Of a stretch of DNA of 64,000 nt, positions 16,638 through 24,104 are shown one piece after another. Every line of letters starts with the position of its first letter. Position 1 is the stretch's first letter. The DNA comes from CAYZJR01 sp964503045 (GTDB lineage: Bacteria > Cyanobacteriota > Vampirovibrionia > Obscuribacterales > Obscuribacteraceae). The DNA lies in the NCBI GenBank assembly GCA_964503045.1, contig CAZCZI010000011.1:78132-142131 (forward strand), read 5' to 3'. A model generated the notes under the pieces. The model saw nothing but the letters and a program-made list of their open reading frames with translations. It searched no databases and was not told the DNA's origin. The position numbers were made by a program, and so were the translations under genes.

Positions 16638-16738
16638 GCTGAAAGAGGGCGGTAAGCGCCAGATTTGAAACCGTGAAAAGCGAACCTGTGACTTGATGGC
16701 GAGTTCCTCGGAGTTGGCGCTTACCCGTGTTGTTCAGG
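16638..16738. repeat. 101-bp inverted-repeat element, copy 2
   Basis: The left arm 16638-16660 (CTGAAAGAGG, ending GGTAAGCGCC) pairs with right arm 16716-16738 (GGCGCTTACC, ending TGTTCAGG). Interior is 55 bp. Its left part, including AGATTTGAAACCGTGAAAA, is identical to copy 3, which begins 20 bp after this one ends. Confidence 0.8.
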
Positions 16739-16758
16739 AAGAGATCTTTGAAGGGTTA

Positions 16759-16859
16759 CCTGAAAGAGGGTGGTAAGCGCCAGATTTGAAACCGTGAAAA
16801 CTGTGATTCCGTCAAGGAAACGAGACCGGCAGGTTCGGCGCTTACATGCTTTGTTCAGC
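16759..16859. repeat. 101-bp inverted-repeat element, copy 3
   Basis: The left arm 16759-16781 starts CCTGAAAGAGG. The right arm 16837-16859 contains GCGCTTACATGCTTTGTTC, the same 19 bases as copy 1. It lies 74 bp beyond the stop codon of the last kinase gene, at the 3' end of that operon. Confidence 0.8.
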
Positions 16860-16933
16860 AAACCGAAAAACAAAAAAAGAGACAACCGCTGAAGTCCAGA
16901 TCCGACCACTCGGCTCTTGAAAACGCAGGCGAT

Positions 16934-18388
16934 CTAGCTGCGCCTATTTGGAATCGAAAAACTAAATTTCGAGCCTTTGCCCAATGTGCTCTCCACCCAG
17001 ATTTCACCGCCGTGTGCCTCGACTATCGTCTTACAAATGAAAAGTCCGAGACCTGAGCCTTTTTGGTTTTTGCTGTCTCGAATTTGATCTACTTGTTCGA
17101 ATCTACTAAAGATGGCGTTTTGCATGTTATCGGGAATACCCTCGCCTTGGTCCTCCACAGAAAAGACAGTGTTATCTGCGTTTTGATTTACCGAAAGCGT
17201 AATTTGACTGTCAGGTGGTGAAAACTTCAATGCATTGCTTAACAAGTTTATGAGCACCTGCACAAGACGATTGGGATCGGCTATAAACTCGACTTCGTTT
17301 TCCAAGGGTACAGTGACAATGGCGGCCTGCTGACCGCCACCTGTTTTAAGGCAATTTACAGCGTCATCGAGCAATTGATTCGGCGTGATGTCGATTTCTG
17401 AAAGAGATAAAGTGCCACGCTCGATATGATCGAAATCGATAAGTTCGTTGAGCATTGCAACCAATCTTTTCAAAGTATTCGAAGCCGCCGAAAGCGATGC
17501 TTCGCCTTTTGAATTTGGTTCGCCGAAGGCTTGGGTCTGCGCCAGTGTGATGAATACTTCTAGCTCCAAAAGCGGTTTTCGCAAAGACGTACTCATGATT
17601 TCCAAGTATTGCTCGCGTTCCAAACGGGCTGCCCGAACACCCTCTACGATTTCGTGAAACGAACGATCGAAAGAGGCTACTTCATCGGTTCCTTTAAGTG
17701 GCGGCAGAAGCGGTCGATTGTCTGCAAGGCGCTGTATGTTGTTTTCCATTCGGGTTATTTGCATTACAACGTTTCTGCGAACCATGAGCCCGAGAAGAGT
17801 GGCGGCCACTATGTTTATTGCAACAGTAAAAATAATGGCGCAATAGATCATAGGACGCGCCTCACTCGGTTTAGCCAGCGCATACTTCGCAGGTGGAGAT
17901 AGCGCCTGCTGCTGCAGCCAATCCATTTGACTAATGGCGTCGGCTTTGAATGCATTGAATTGGCTCAGTACAACCGGGTCGCTGATCTTTCTTCTTTGCT
18001 TTTCCATTCCATCCATCAGAGTCGAAATGAATTGCATCATTCGATCTGAAAGACTGCTTGTGCATTTTGCAAGGTCTTCAAAGGGCGGTCCAATGCTTCT
18101 GAGTGTGACAATTTCACTGTTCCACTCCTCGACCTGCCCGAGCGCTGATCCATACTGAAAGCCCGATCCTTCGTCTTTATCGAAAACATCGATCATCACT
18201 TTGCCGAAATCGTTCATCGCCGAGGCTACCATCAATACTTGTTTTACTGCTCTTAACGCAGTGAGTTGATAGTCGAGTGTGGTGGAAATGCTTCTGTACA
18301 TGTTCGCGAAGACGATGATGATGAATAACTGCAATGCAAGCGGAATGCAGACAAGAATCAAGCCTTTGGTAAACAATCCAAGCCGCAT
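16934..18388 (-). CDS. Histidine kinase-like protein with intact ATPase but no phospho-acceptor His (module 1, type A)
   Basis: This 484-residue membrane protein has TM1 at about 9-30, an extracytoplasmic helical sensor at 31-178, TM2 at 180-202 and a HAMP-like linker (PPLKGTDEVASFDRSF). In the H-box, YLEIMSTSLRKPL has Thr267 where the His should be and Ser268 for the following acidic residue. The codon at 17588-17590 is clearly ACG. The ATP-binding domain is complete: N-box VLINLLSNALKF, G1 VEDQGEGIP, F-box FSRFEQ, G2 GSGLGLFICKTI. It cannot autophosphorylate normally but could phosphorylate a partner. It starts 2 bp after the module 1 type B gene. Confidence 0.93.
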   Translation of the reverse strand: MRLGLFTKGLILVCIPLALQLFIIIVFANMYRSISTTLDYQLTALRAVKQVLMVASAMNDFGKVMIDVFDKDEGSGFQYGSALGQVEEWNSEIVTLRSIGPPFEDLAKCTSSLSDRMMQFISTLMDGMEKQRRKISDPVVLSQFNAFKADAISQMDWLQQQALSPPAKYALAKPSEARPMIYCAIIFTVAINIVAATLLGLMVRRNVVMQITRMENNIQRLADNRPLLPPLKGTDEVASFDRSFHEIVEGVRAARLEREQYLEIMSTSLRKPLLELEVFITLAQTQAFGEPNSKGEASLSAASNTLKRLVAMLNELIDFDHIERGTLSLSEIDITPNQLLDDAVNCLKTGGGQQAAIVTVPLENEVEFIADPNRLVQVLINLLSNALKFSPPDSQITLSVNQNADNTVFSVEDQGEGIPDNMQNAIFSRFEQVDQIRDSKNQKGSGLGLFICKTIVEAHGGEIWVESTLGKGSKFSFSIPNRRS

Positions 18389-18390
18389 GA

Positions 18391-19857
18391 TTACGAGCCC
18401 CCGGATGGGATCGCTGTTGCGACTTTTTGAAAGCGCATTTGAAACCGCGTCGTTTTCGACTCGAAAGTCACCGTGAGTTGTTGACCGTTGAGTGTGACTA
18501 GCTGACGTGCAAGTGCAAGTCCGTGACGGTGCTCCGGAGTCAAGGATGAGCCGCCTTGCTCTTGGTTTGTGGCGAATCTGTTAAATGGGTCGCTTTTGTC
18601 GACACCGCATTCGATTGGCGAGTGCGCTTCCACAGTGACTGTGCATGGGGAGGTTGCATCATCGAGTGATGAGCCCTCAATGGTGATCTCTCCTTCCGAC
18701 GCGAAGAGGCAGAAACTGACAATGCGAGTCAGCGCCGTATCGATTTGGTCTGCGTCGCAAAAGACCGTTGTTTCCCTTGTGTATGGAGTTACCTTGATCC
18801 GATCGGTAATCATCTGCTCCGAAACCTTTTCGGAAAATGAGCTCAGAAGACTGTTGAGGCTCGTGTTCTTTTTGTTGCTCTCAAATAGGTTCGCCTCGAT
18901 TTTTTCAAGATCCAATACATCAGAGATCATTGTTACAAGCGAATCAACACCTCGGGCATGGCGGCGGAATCCGCGGCGCCCCTCAACAGAGATGTCACCG
19001 TACACGCCTTTTCCGAACATCTCCAACGACATGCCAAGCGAGGTAAGAGGGGAGCGCAAGTCGTGACTCACCATCGCAAGGAAATCCTGTTTGCGGCGGC
19101 GCGCCATTGCGAGTTCTTTTGAAAGAGAATCGAGTTTGACTTCGATGCGTTTGATTTCATCGTCACCGCGAAGCATTGGCTCAAGTGTTTTGTTGGCAGT
19201 CAATGCTTTGGCTCGACGTTGAAGCGAGCTGATTCTTCCTGCAACATGACGGCTAAAAAAGTGAAGCAGGACAATGCAAAGAATCAGATTTACGAGAAAG
19301 CCCGCTGCGACGATGTATGAGGCATTCGTAGACTTTCGTTCGATTTCGGTCACGGCCTTTTCCGACCTGCCGGTGAGAATTTGGAACATCGCCTGAAACG
19401 GTATTCGCGTCCTCGAGTAGTCTGCAAAGAGTTTTCGTTTGAGATCCAGCGGCAAGAATATCGTCTCGGGAGGATCGGCCGGAATCAGCACATTAACGGC
19501 GTGTTCCAGCTGAACATGGGCAGTCCGCATGTTGGTTCTAATGATGGACAACTCTGCATCGCCTTTGACTAGTTCCTCGACGGTCGCTAACTTGGCATCG
19601 GCAGAGCTTTGAAGACCTCTTATTTTGGTGACGGTATCCTTTCCGCCACCTGCAAAGCTCCAGTAAAGCAGCGTTTCCAGTTGGGAAAGGTAAAGGGCGC
19701 CCAGGCGCGCATAGGTTGTTAGTTGAACCACTCTGCGAGTGTGCGCCTCAGCTTCGGATTCTATGTCTAGGCAGAGTGCACCCAGGACGATTGCAACGAT
19801 AATTCCGGTGGCGGCAGGCAAAATTGTGATTGCCCAGGCGCGTTGTATAAGGGTCAT
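18391..19857 (-). CDS. Histidine kinase-like protein with H-box but degenerate ATPase (module 1, type B)
   Basis: This 488-residue protein has TM1 at about 8-31, a sensor at 32-180, TM2 at 181-201 and a HAMP-like segment (MLRGDDEIKRIEVKL). The DHp domain has a perfect H-box, AMVSHDLRSPL, with His265 (codon 19063-19065). The catalytic domain has decayed. The N-box position reads RIVSFCLFAS, there is no DxGxG motif, and the G2 region is HGLALARQL. It should accept and relay phosphate but not bind ATP in the usual way. It precedes the type A partner by 2 bp and follows module 2 by 26 bp. Confidence 0.92.
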   Translation of the reverse strand: MTLIQRAWAITILPAATGIIVAIVLGALCLDIESEAEAHTRRVVQLTTYARLGALYLSQLETLLYWSFAGGGKDTVTKIRGLQSSADAKLATVEELVKGDAELSIIRTNMRTAHVQLEHAVNVLIPADPPETIFLPLDLKRKLFADYSRTRIPFQAMFQILTGRSEKAVTEIERKSTNASYIVAAGFLVNLILCIVLLHFFSRHVAGRISSLQRRAKALTANKTLEPMLRGDDEIKRIEVKLDSLSKELAMARRRKQDFLAMVSHDLRSPLTSLGMSLEMFGKGVYGDISVEGRRGFRRHARGVDSLVTMISDVLDLEKIEANLFESNKKNTSLNSLLSSFSEKVSEQMITDRIKVTPYTRETTVFCDADQIDTALTRIVSFCLFASEGEITIEGSSLDDATSPCTVTVEAHSPIECGVDKSDPFNRFATNQEQGGSSLTPEHRHGLALARQLVTLNGQQLTVTFESKTTRFQMRFQKVATAIPSGGS

Positions 19858-19883
19858 TTTTCTCTTCCAAACACAGTATCAGT

Positions 19884-21326
19884 TTATGGCAATTCCCTGC
19901 ACTTTGGAATCGAGAATGAAAACTTCGAACCCATACCAACCGTGCTTTCAACCCATATCTCGCCGCCATGCGCATCGACGATGGTTTTGCAGATGAAGAG
20001 CCCCAACCCGGAGCCCTTTTGATTTTTGCTGTCTTTGAGTGGATCGACCTGCTCGAAGCGAGAGAAAACCCGATCCTTCAGTTCGTCCGGAATTCCTTGC
20101 CCCTGATCTTCAACTGAAATGACGGTATCATCGGCGGTTTGCAATATCGAAAGAGTGATCGTGCTTTCTGGCGATGAGAATTTGATTGCATTTGCCAAAA
20201 GATTGATGATTACTTGCACGAGCCTGTCAGGATCGGCTTGAATCGCCTGCTCATTTTCTATGGTTTCAACTACGATTGTCGGTTGCTCACCCCCGGTTTT
20301 CATGCTGTCGATCGCGTAGTTGAGTACATCGCTTGGTTTCACATTTTTCACCGAAAGAGTCATAGTGCCTCTTTCAATCTGATCGAAATCAATCAGTTCA
20401 TTAAGAAGTGCAATCAGGCGCTTCAAAGAGCGCGAGGCTGCCGTCAGTGCTGCTTGTCCCTTGGTGTTTGGAGCACCATATGATTGTCTCTCGACACTGG
20501 CCAAAAAAGCGTCCACGTCCAAAAGCGGTTTTCTCAAAGATGAGCTTACTATGTCCAGGTATTCCTGGCGTTCCAAACGAGCTGATAGAACACCATCCAC
20601 GATATCGTGAAACGATCTGTCGAAGGCCGCTACTTCATCATCGCCTTTGAGTGGTGGCATCAATTCGCGATTTTCGGAGAGGTTCCGGAAGTTGACTTCC
20701 ATACGCTGAATCTGACTAACGACACTGCGCCTGATTACATACCACATGAGAACAGCGGTTAGAAGATTGACGATCATGCTGACGATCATTGCATTTTGAA
20801 TAAGCACCGGTGCATCATCCAGTTGCACTAAACCTGTAGGCGGCTCCATCGCGCGCGCACCCAGCCAGTCCAGATGCCGAGAGAGAGTCGTCCTTGCTGA
20901 TTGAACGTCGTCGATCACGCGTTTGGTATCTAGTCTTTTTGCATCTTCGAAGCTTTCTGCCAGCCGCAGGTTGAGCCCTGTAAGCAAATCGGCGATTTTG
21001 TCTGTTCGAGATGATATGTCCGTGTATGGAAGCCCGCAGGAGCGCAGTGCCGACAATTCCGTATTCAGCTGTTCCACCTGCGCGGCCAGCGAGCCGAACG
21101 CAACTCTCATGTCGGTGTGCATGCAGTCGATGAGGCTGTCTGCGAGGTCGTGCGTCAGATCTGCCACCTTCAAAACTTGCATGGCGGCGTCAACTGCGAC
21201 GGTTTGATATCTCAAGGATTCTGTCGCCGAATTGTACATGTTGACGAAGTAGAAGATGGTGATCAGTTGCAAAACCAATGGTATGGCGACTAGAATCAGT
21301 CCCTTCGTGAATAATCCAACCCGCAC
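19884..21326 (-). CDS. Histidine kinase-like protein with intact ATPase but no phospho-acceptor His (module 2, type A)
   Basis: A paralogue of the gene at 16934, with near-identical start (MRVGLFTKGLILVAIPLVLQ), 480 residues and the same TM-sensor-TM-HAMP plan. The H-box is YLDIVSSSLRKPL with Ser262 in place of His (codon 20541-20543, TCA). ATP-binding boxes are intact: VIINLLANAIKF, VEDQGQGIP, FSRFEQVD, GSGLGLFICKTIV. The sensor region has diverged more than the ATPase. It starts immediately after the stop of the type B gene of module 2. Confidence 0.93.
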   Translation of the reverse strand: MRVGLFTKGLILVAIPLVLQLITIFYFVNMYNSATESLRYQTVAVDAAMQVLKVADLTHDLADSLIDCMHTDMRVAFGSLAAQVEQLNTELSALRSCGLPYTDISSRTDKIADLLTGLNLRLAESFEDAKRLDTKRVIDDVQSARTTLSRHLDWLGARAMEPPTGLVQLDDAPVLIQNAMIVSMIVNLLTAVLMWYVIRRSVVSQIQRMEVNFRNLSENRELMPPLKGDDEVAAFDRSFHDIVDGVLSARLERQEYLDIVSSSLRKPLLDVDAFLASVERQSYGAPNTKGQAALTAASRSLKRLIALLNELIDFDQIERGTMTLSVKNVKPSDVLNYAIDSMKTGGEQPTIVVETIENEQAIQADPDRLVQVIINLLANAIKFSSPESTITLSILQTADDTVISVEDQGQGIPDELKDRVFSRFEQVDPLKDSKNQKGSGLGLFICKTIVDAHGGEIWVESTVGMGSKFSFSIPKCRELP

Positions 21327-22760
21327 CTAATTGTTCTCCGCGATTTTGGGTAGGATTATTTGAAAGCGAATTGACTTGGGTGTTGACGAAAATTTGACTT
21401 CGCCCGAGTGCAATCCGATGAGCTGTTTGGCCAATGCCAGACCATGACGATGTTCTGCAATCAGAGGTTCGGCTTGATCAGTGCTTGCAAATCTGTTGAA
21501 TGGATCTTTCTTGTTGATTCCTCTTTCAATCGGTCCGAATGCTTCGACGTTAATAGTGACTTCGAGTGGTTCCTCAGTGTGTGCTGTAACCAAAACCTCT
21601 TGAGTGCTCGCATACAAGCAAAGAGCAATGATACGATTCAATGCTGCTTCAAACTGATCTGGATCACAACATATCGTGCACTGCCCACACGGGTTGACTG
21701 AGAGGCGGTCGGTCAAGAACTGTTCCGAAACCGACTCCTGAAGCTGCTTCAGGATTTGATTCAATTCTGTATTGGACTTGGCGCTTTGAAGGAGATTCGC
21801 TTCAATCTTTTCGAGATCGAGCAAATCGGAAATGATCGTGACGAGACGATCCATGTTTTTTGCGTGCATGCGAAACAGCCTTCTTCCCTCTACCGAGAAT
21901 TCGCCGTAGACGCCTTTGCCGAATAGATCGAGCGACATCTGAAGCGATGTAAGCGGCGATCTGAGATCGTGGCTGACTAATGCGAGAAACTCCTGTTTGC
22001 GTTTTCTTGCTGATTCCAATTCGCTAGATAAGGCAATAAGCTTCACTTCAAGCTGTGCTATTTCGTCTCCTCCGACCAGCTGAGGTTGCACCGAACGATT
22101 GCAAGAGAGTGCCAAAGCGCTTTTTTGAAGCGAATTCATTCGGCTTGCGATGTGTCTAGCAAAGAGATAAAGAAGCACTGTGCACATAAGCAAGTTGAAA
22201 GTGAAACCGGTTGCGACAATATATGCGCTAGCCAGCGCCTTGTTTTGCGTGTTTTTGAGTGTGATAGCCGACCGAGCAAGCAGAATGTCTGCGACTTGTT
22301 TGAATAACTGCCGGGTCCGCGCATAGTAGCCATAGAGGCGTTTTCTCTCGACACCAGTCAACGCTAGTTTGTCTCCACCACGCGCAATAAAGGTGTTTTG
22401 GGTATCTATATAGGCTTCATGTGCCTTCTGGCTTTCAACAATGAGTGGTGCAACTTCTTTGTCGTCACGATAAAGCTTGGCGAATGTCTGTAGCTTTTCG
22501 GCGGACTGCTTTTGCAGAGAGCGCAAGGTTTGTTCTGATTCACTGCCATGCGCTCCAAAGGTCCAATAAAATATCGTTTCAAGCTGAGCAAGGTAGATGT
22601 TACCGAGCTGTCCGTCTGTTCCAAACCCCCTAACGATTGCCGCATGTTTTTTTATCACCGAGACAATATCAAGACAAAGTGCTCCTAATGTCGAGGAGAT
22701 GATTATCCCGGCAATTGCCGGCAGTAAAGTTATGGCCAAAGCCCGTTGCGTCAGAGTCAT
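21327..22760 (-). CDS. Histidine kinase-like protein with H-box but degenerate ATPase (module 2, type B)
   Basis: A paralogue of the gene at 18391. The ATG at 22760 (MTLTQRALAITLLPAIAG) aligns with that gene's start and is preferred over the upstream in-frame ATG at 22811; it gives 477 residues. Two membrane segments flank a helical sensor. The H-box LALVSHDLRSPL is intact. The ATPase part is degenerate: RIIALCLYAS where the N-box should be, AFGPIERGI where DxGxG should be, and HGLALAKQL for G2. Only the F-box-like FNRFAS remains. It is the first gene of the four-gene operon and lies 91 bp downstream of citrate synthase on the same strand. Confidence 0.92.
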   Translation of the reverse strand: MTLTQRALAITLLPAIAGIIISSTLGALCLDIVSVIKKHAAIVRGFGTDGQLGNIYLAQLETIFYWTFGAHGSESEQTLRSLQKQSAEKLQTFAKLYRDDKEVAPLIVESQKAHEAYIDTQNTFIARGGDKLALTGVERKRLYGYYARTRQLFKQVADILLARSAITLKNTQNKALASAYIVATGFTFNLLMCTVLLYLFARHIASRMNSLQKSALALSCNRSVQPQLVGGDEIAQLEVKLIALSSELESARKRKQEFLALVSHDLRSPLTSLQMSLDLFGKGVYGEFSVEGRRLFRMHAKNMDRLVTIISDLLDLEKIEANLLQSAKSNTELNQILKQLQESVSEQFLTDRLSVNPCGQCTICCDPDQFEAALNRIIALCLYASTQEVLVTAHTEEPLEVTINVEAFGPIERGINKKDPFNRFASTDQAEPLIAEHRHGLALAKQLIGLHSGEVKFSSTPKSIRFQIILPKIAENN

Positions 22761-22851
22761 CAGTTGCTTGGTGCGACCACAAAACAGAAATTCCCGTTGC
22801 AGAGGCAACAATAACGGCGTCTCGGGATCTCAGAAGAATAGCCGGTTATGA

Positions 22852-23970
22852 CTATCTTTGATCGATTGCCGCGTACTTGAGGTTAGAAGCGCCAGTGTAT
22901 TCAGCACGCGGGCGAATCAGTCTATTGTTGGAATACTGTTCGAGCACGTGTGCCGCCCAGCCGGACATGCGGCTGATGGCGAAGATTGGGGTGAACAAAT
23001 CTACTGGAATGCCCAACATGTAATAGACCGATGCCGAGTAGAAGTCGACGTTGGCATACAGTCCTTTGTCTTTGTGCACAAGCTCTTCAATTTCGCGCGA
23101 CATCGTAAACCACTTCAGCTCATTGGCGCGCTTACCGAGTTCTTCAGACATCCTTCTGAGGTGGAATGCTCTTGGATCTTCAGTCTTGTACACACGGTGA
23201 CCGAAGCCCATCACCTTCTTGTGCTCTTCGAACATCTTTTCGATGTATCCGCGCACTTTTTCTGGAGAGCCGATGTCCAAAAGCATTTTGATCACTTCTT
23301 GGTTGGCTCCACCGTGCAGTGGTCCCTTGAGGGTTCCAATTGCGGCGGTGATCGCGGAGTGAATATCGGTTTCGGTTGCCGCTGCAACGCGAGCAGCAAA
23401 CGTCGAGGCGTTGAGTTCGTGGTCGGCATGCAGAATCAATGCGACGTCGAGAGACTTGGTCTCTACTTCATCGGGAAGTTTGCCACTCTTGAGCAAATAA
23501 AGGAAGTTAGCTGCGATGCTGATGTCTTCCTTGGGTGCCACGGGTTCTTTGCCGTTGCGGATGTTGTCCCAGTAGGCAACGATTGTCGGAAGCTGTGCCG
23601 TCAATCGAGTCGCTTTGCGAACGTTGGCTTGACGACCGTTGTCTTGAGCATCGGGGTCGTACATCGAAAGAAGCGACACGGTCGTTCTTAAAACTTCCAT
23701 AGGGGACGCTTTCTTTGGATACGCCTTCATTGCCTTAACGACGTCATCAGGCAACTTGCGATTTACCTTGAGGTCTTTGGTGATTGTTTCGAGTTCGGTC
23801 TTTGTCGGCAGTCTGCCGTACCACAGCAAATAGACGACTTCCTCGAAGGTGGAATGCTCCGCCAGGTCGTGAATGTCATAACCTTGATAAATCAGTCTTC
23901 CTTCTTTGCCATTAACATCGCAAATCGAAGAAGATGCGGCTACTATGTCCTCAAGTCCTGCCTTGACCAT
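22852..23970 (-). CDS. gltA: Citrate synthase
   Basis: Condenses acetyl-CoA and oxaloacetate to citrate, the entry to the TCA cycle. At 372 residues it has the size of the short type II-like/methylcitrate-type enzymes. Catalytic residues are visible in LKGPLHGGANQEV (His), MGFGHRVYKTEDPR (His) and VDFYSASVYYMLGIP (Asp). The N-terminus (IYQGYDIHDLAEHSTFEEV) is typical. The start has GGGAG 6 nt upstream. A 2-methylcitrate synthase function cannot be excluded, but no prp genes are nearby. Confidence 0.96.
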   Translation of the reverse strand: MVKAGLEDIVAASSSICDVNGKEGRLIYQGYDIHDLAEHSTFEEVVYLLWYGRLPTKTELETITKDLKVNRKLPDDVVKAMKAYPKKASPMEVLRTTVSLLSMYDPDAQDNGRQANVRKATRLTAQLPTIVAYWDNIRNGKEPVAPKEDISIAANFLYLLKSGKLPDEVETKSLDVALILHADHELNASTFAARVAAATETDIHSAITAAIGTLKGPLHGGANQEVIKMLLDIGSPEKVRGYIEKMFEEHKKVMGFGHRVYKTEDPRAFHLRRMSEELGKRANELKWFTMSREIEELVHKDKGLYANVDFYSASVYYMLGIPVDLFTPIFAISRMSGWAAHVLEQYSNNRLIRPRAEYTGASNLKYAAIDQR

Positions 23971-24104
23971 GAACAGCTCCCGAATATTCAGTATGATTAC
24001 TGGAATTTATACACTAAATGACAACTTGCATATTGCAAACATAGCCTAATCTTCCCAATCCCCTCGATCTCTTGATAGTTCCCTGACATCTGTGGCGTAA
24101 AAAA

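Noticed and set aside
16934..22760. Frameshift or sequencing error as cause of the missing kinase motifs
   Set aside because: All four frames are open and full length, the surrounding motifs are in register, and both modules show the same pattern of loss.
22858..23691. 277-residue open frame on the plus strand
   Set aside because: It is antisense to citrate synthase and lacks any domain pattern.
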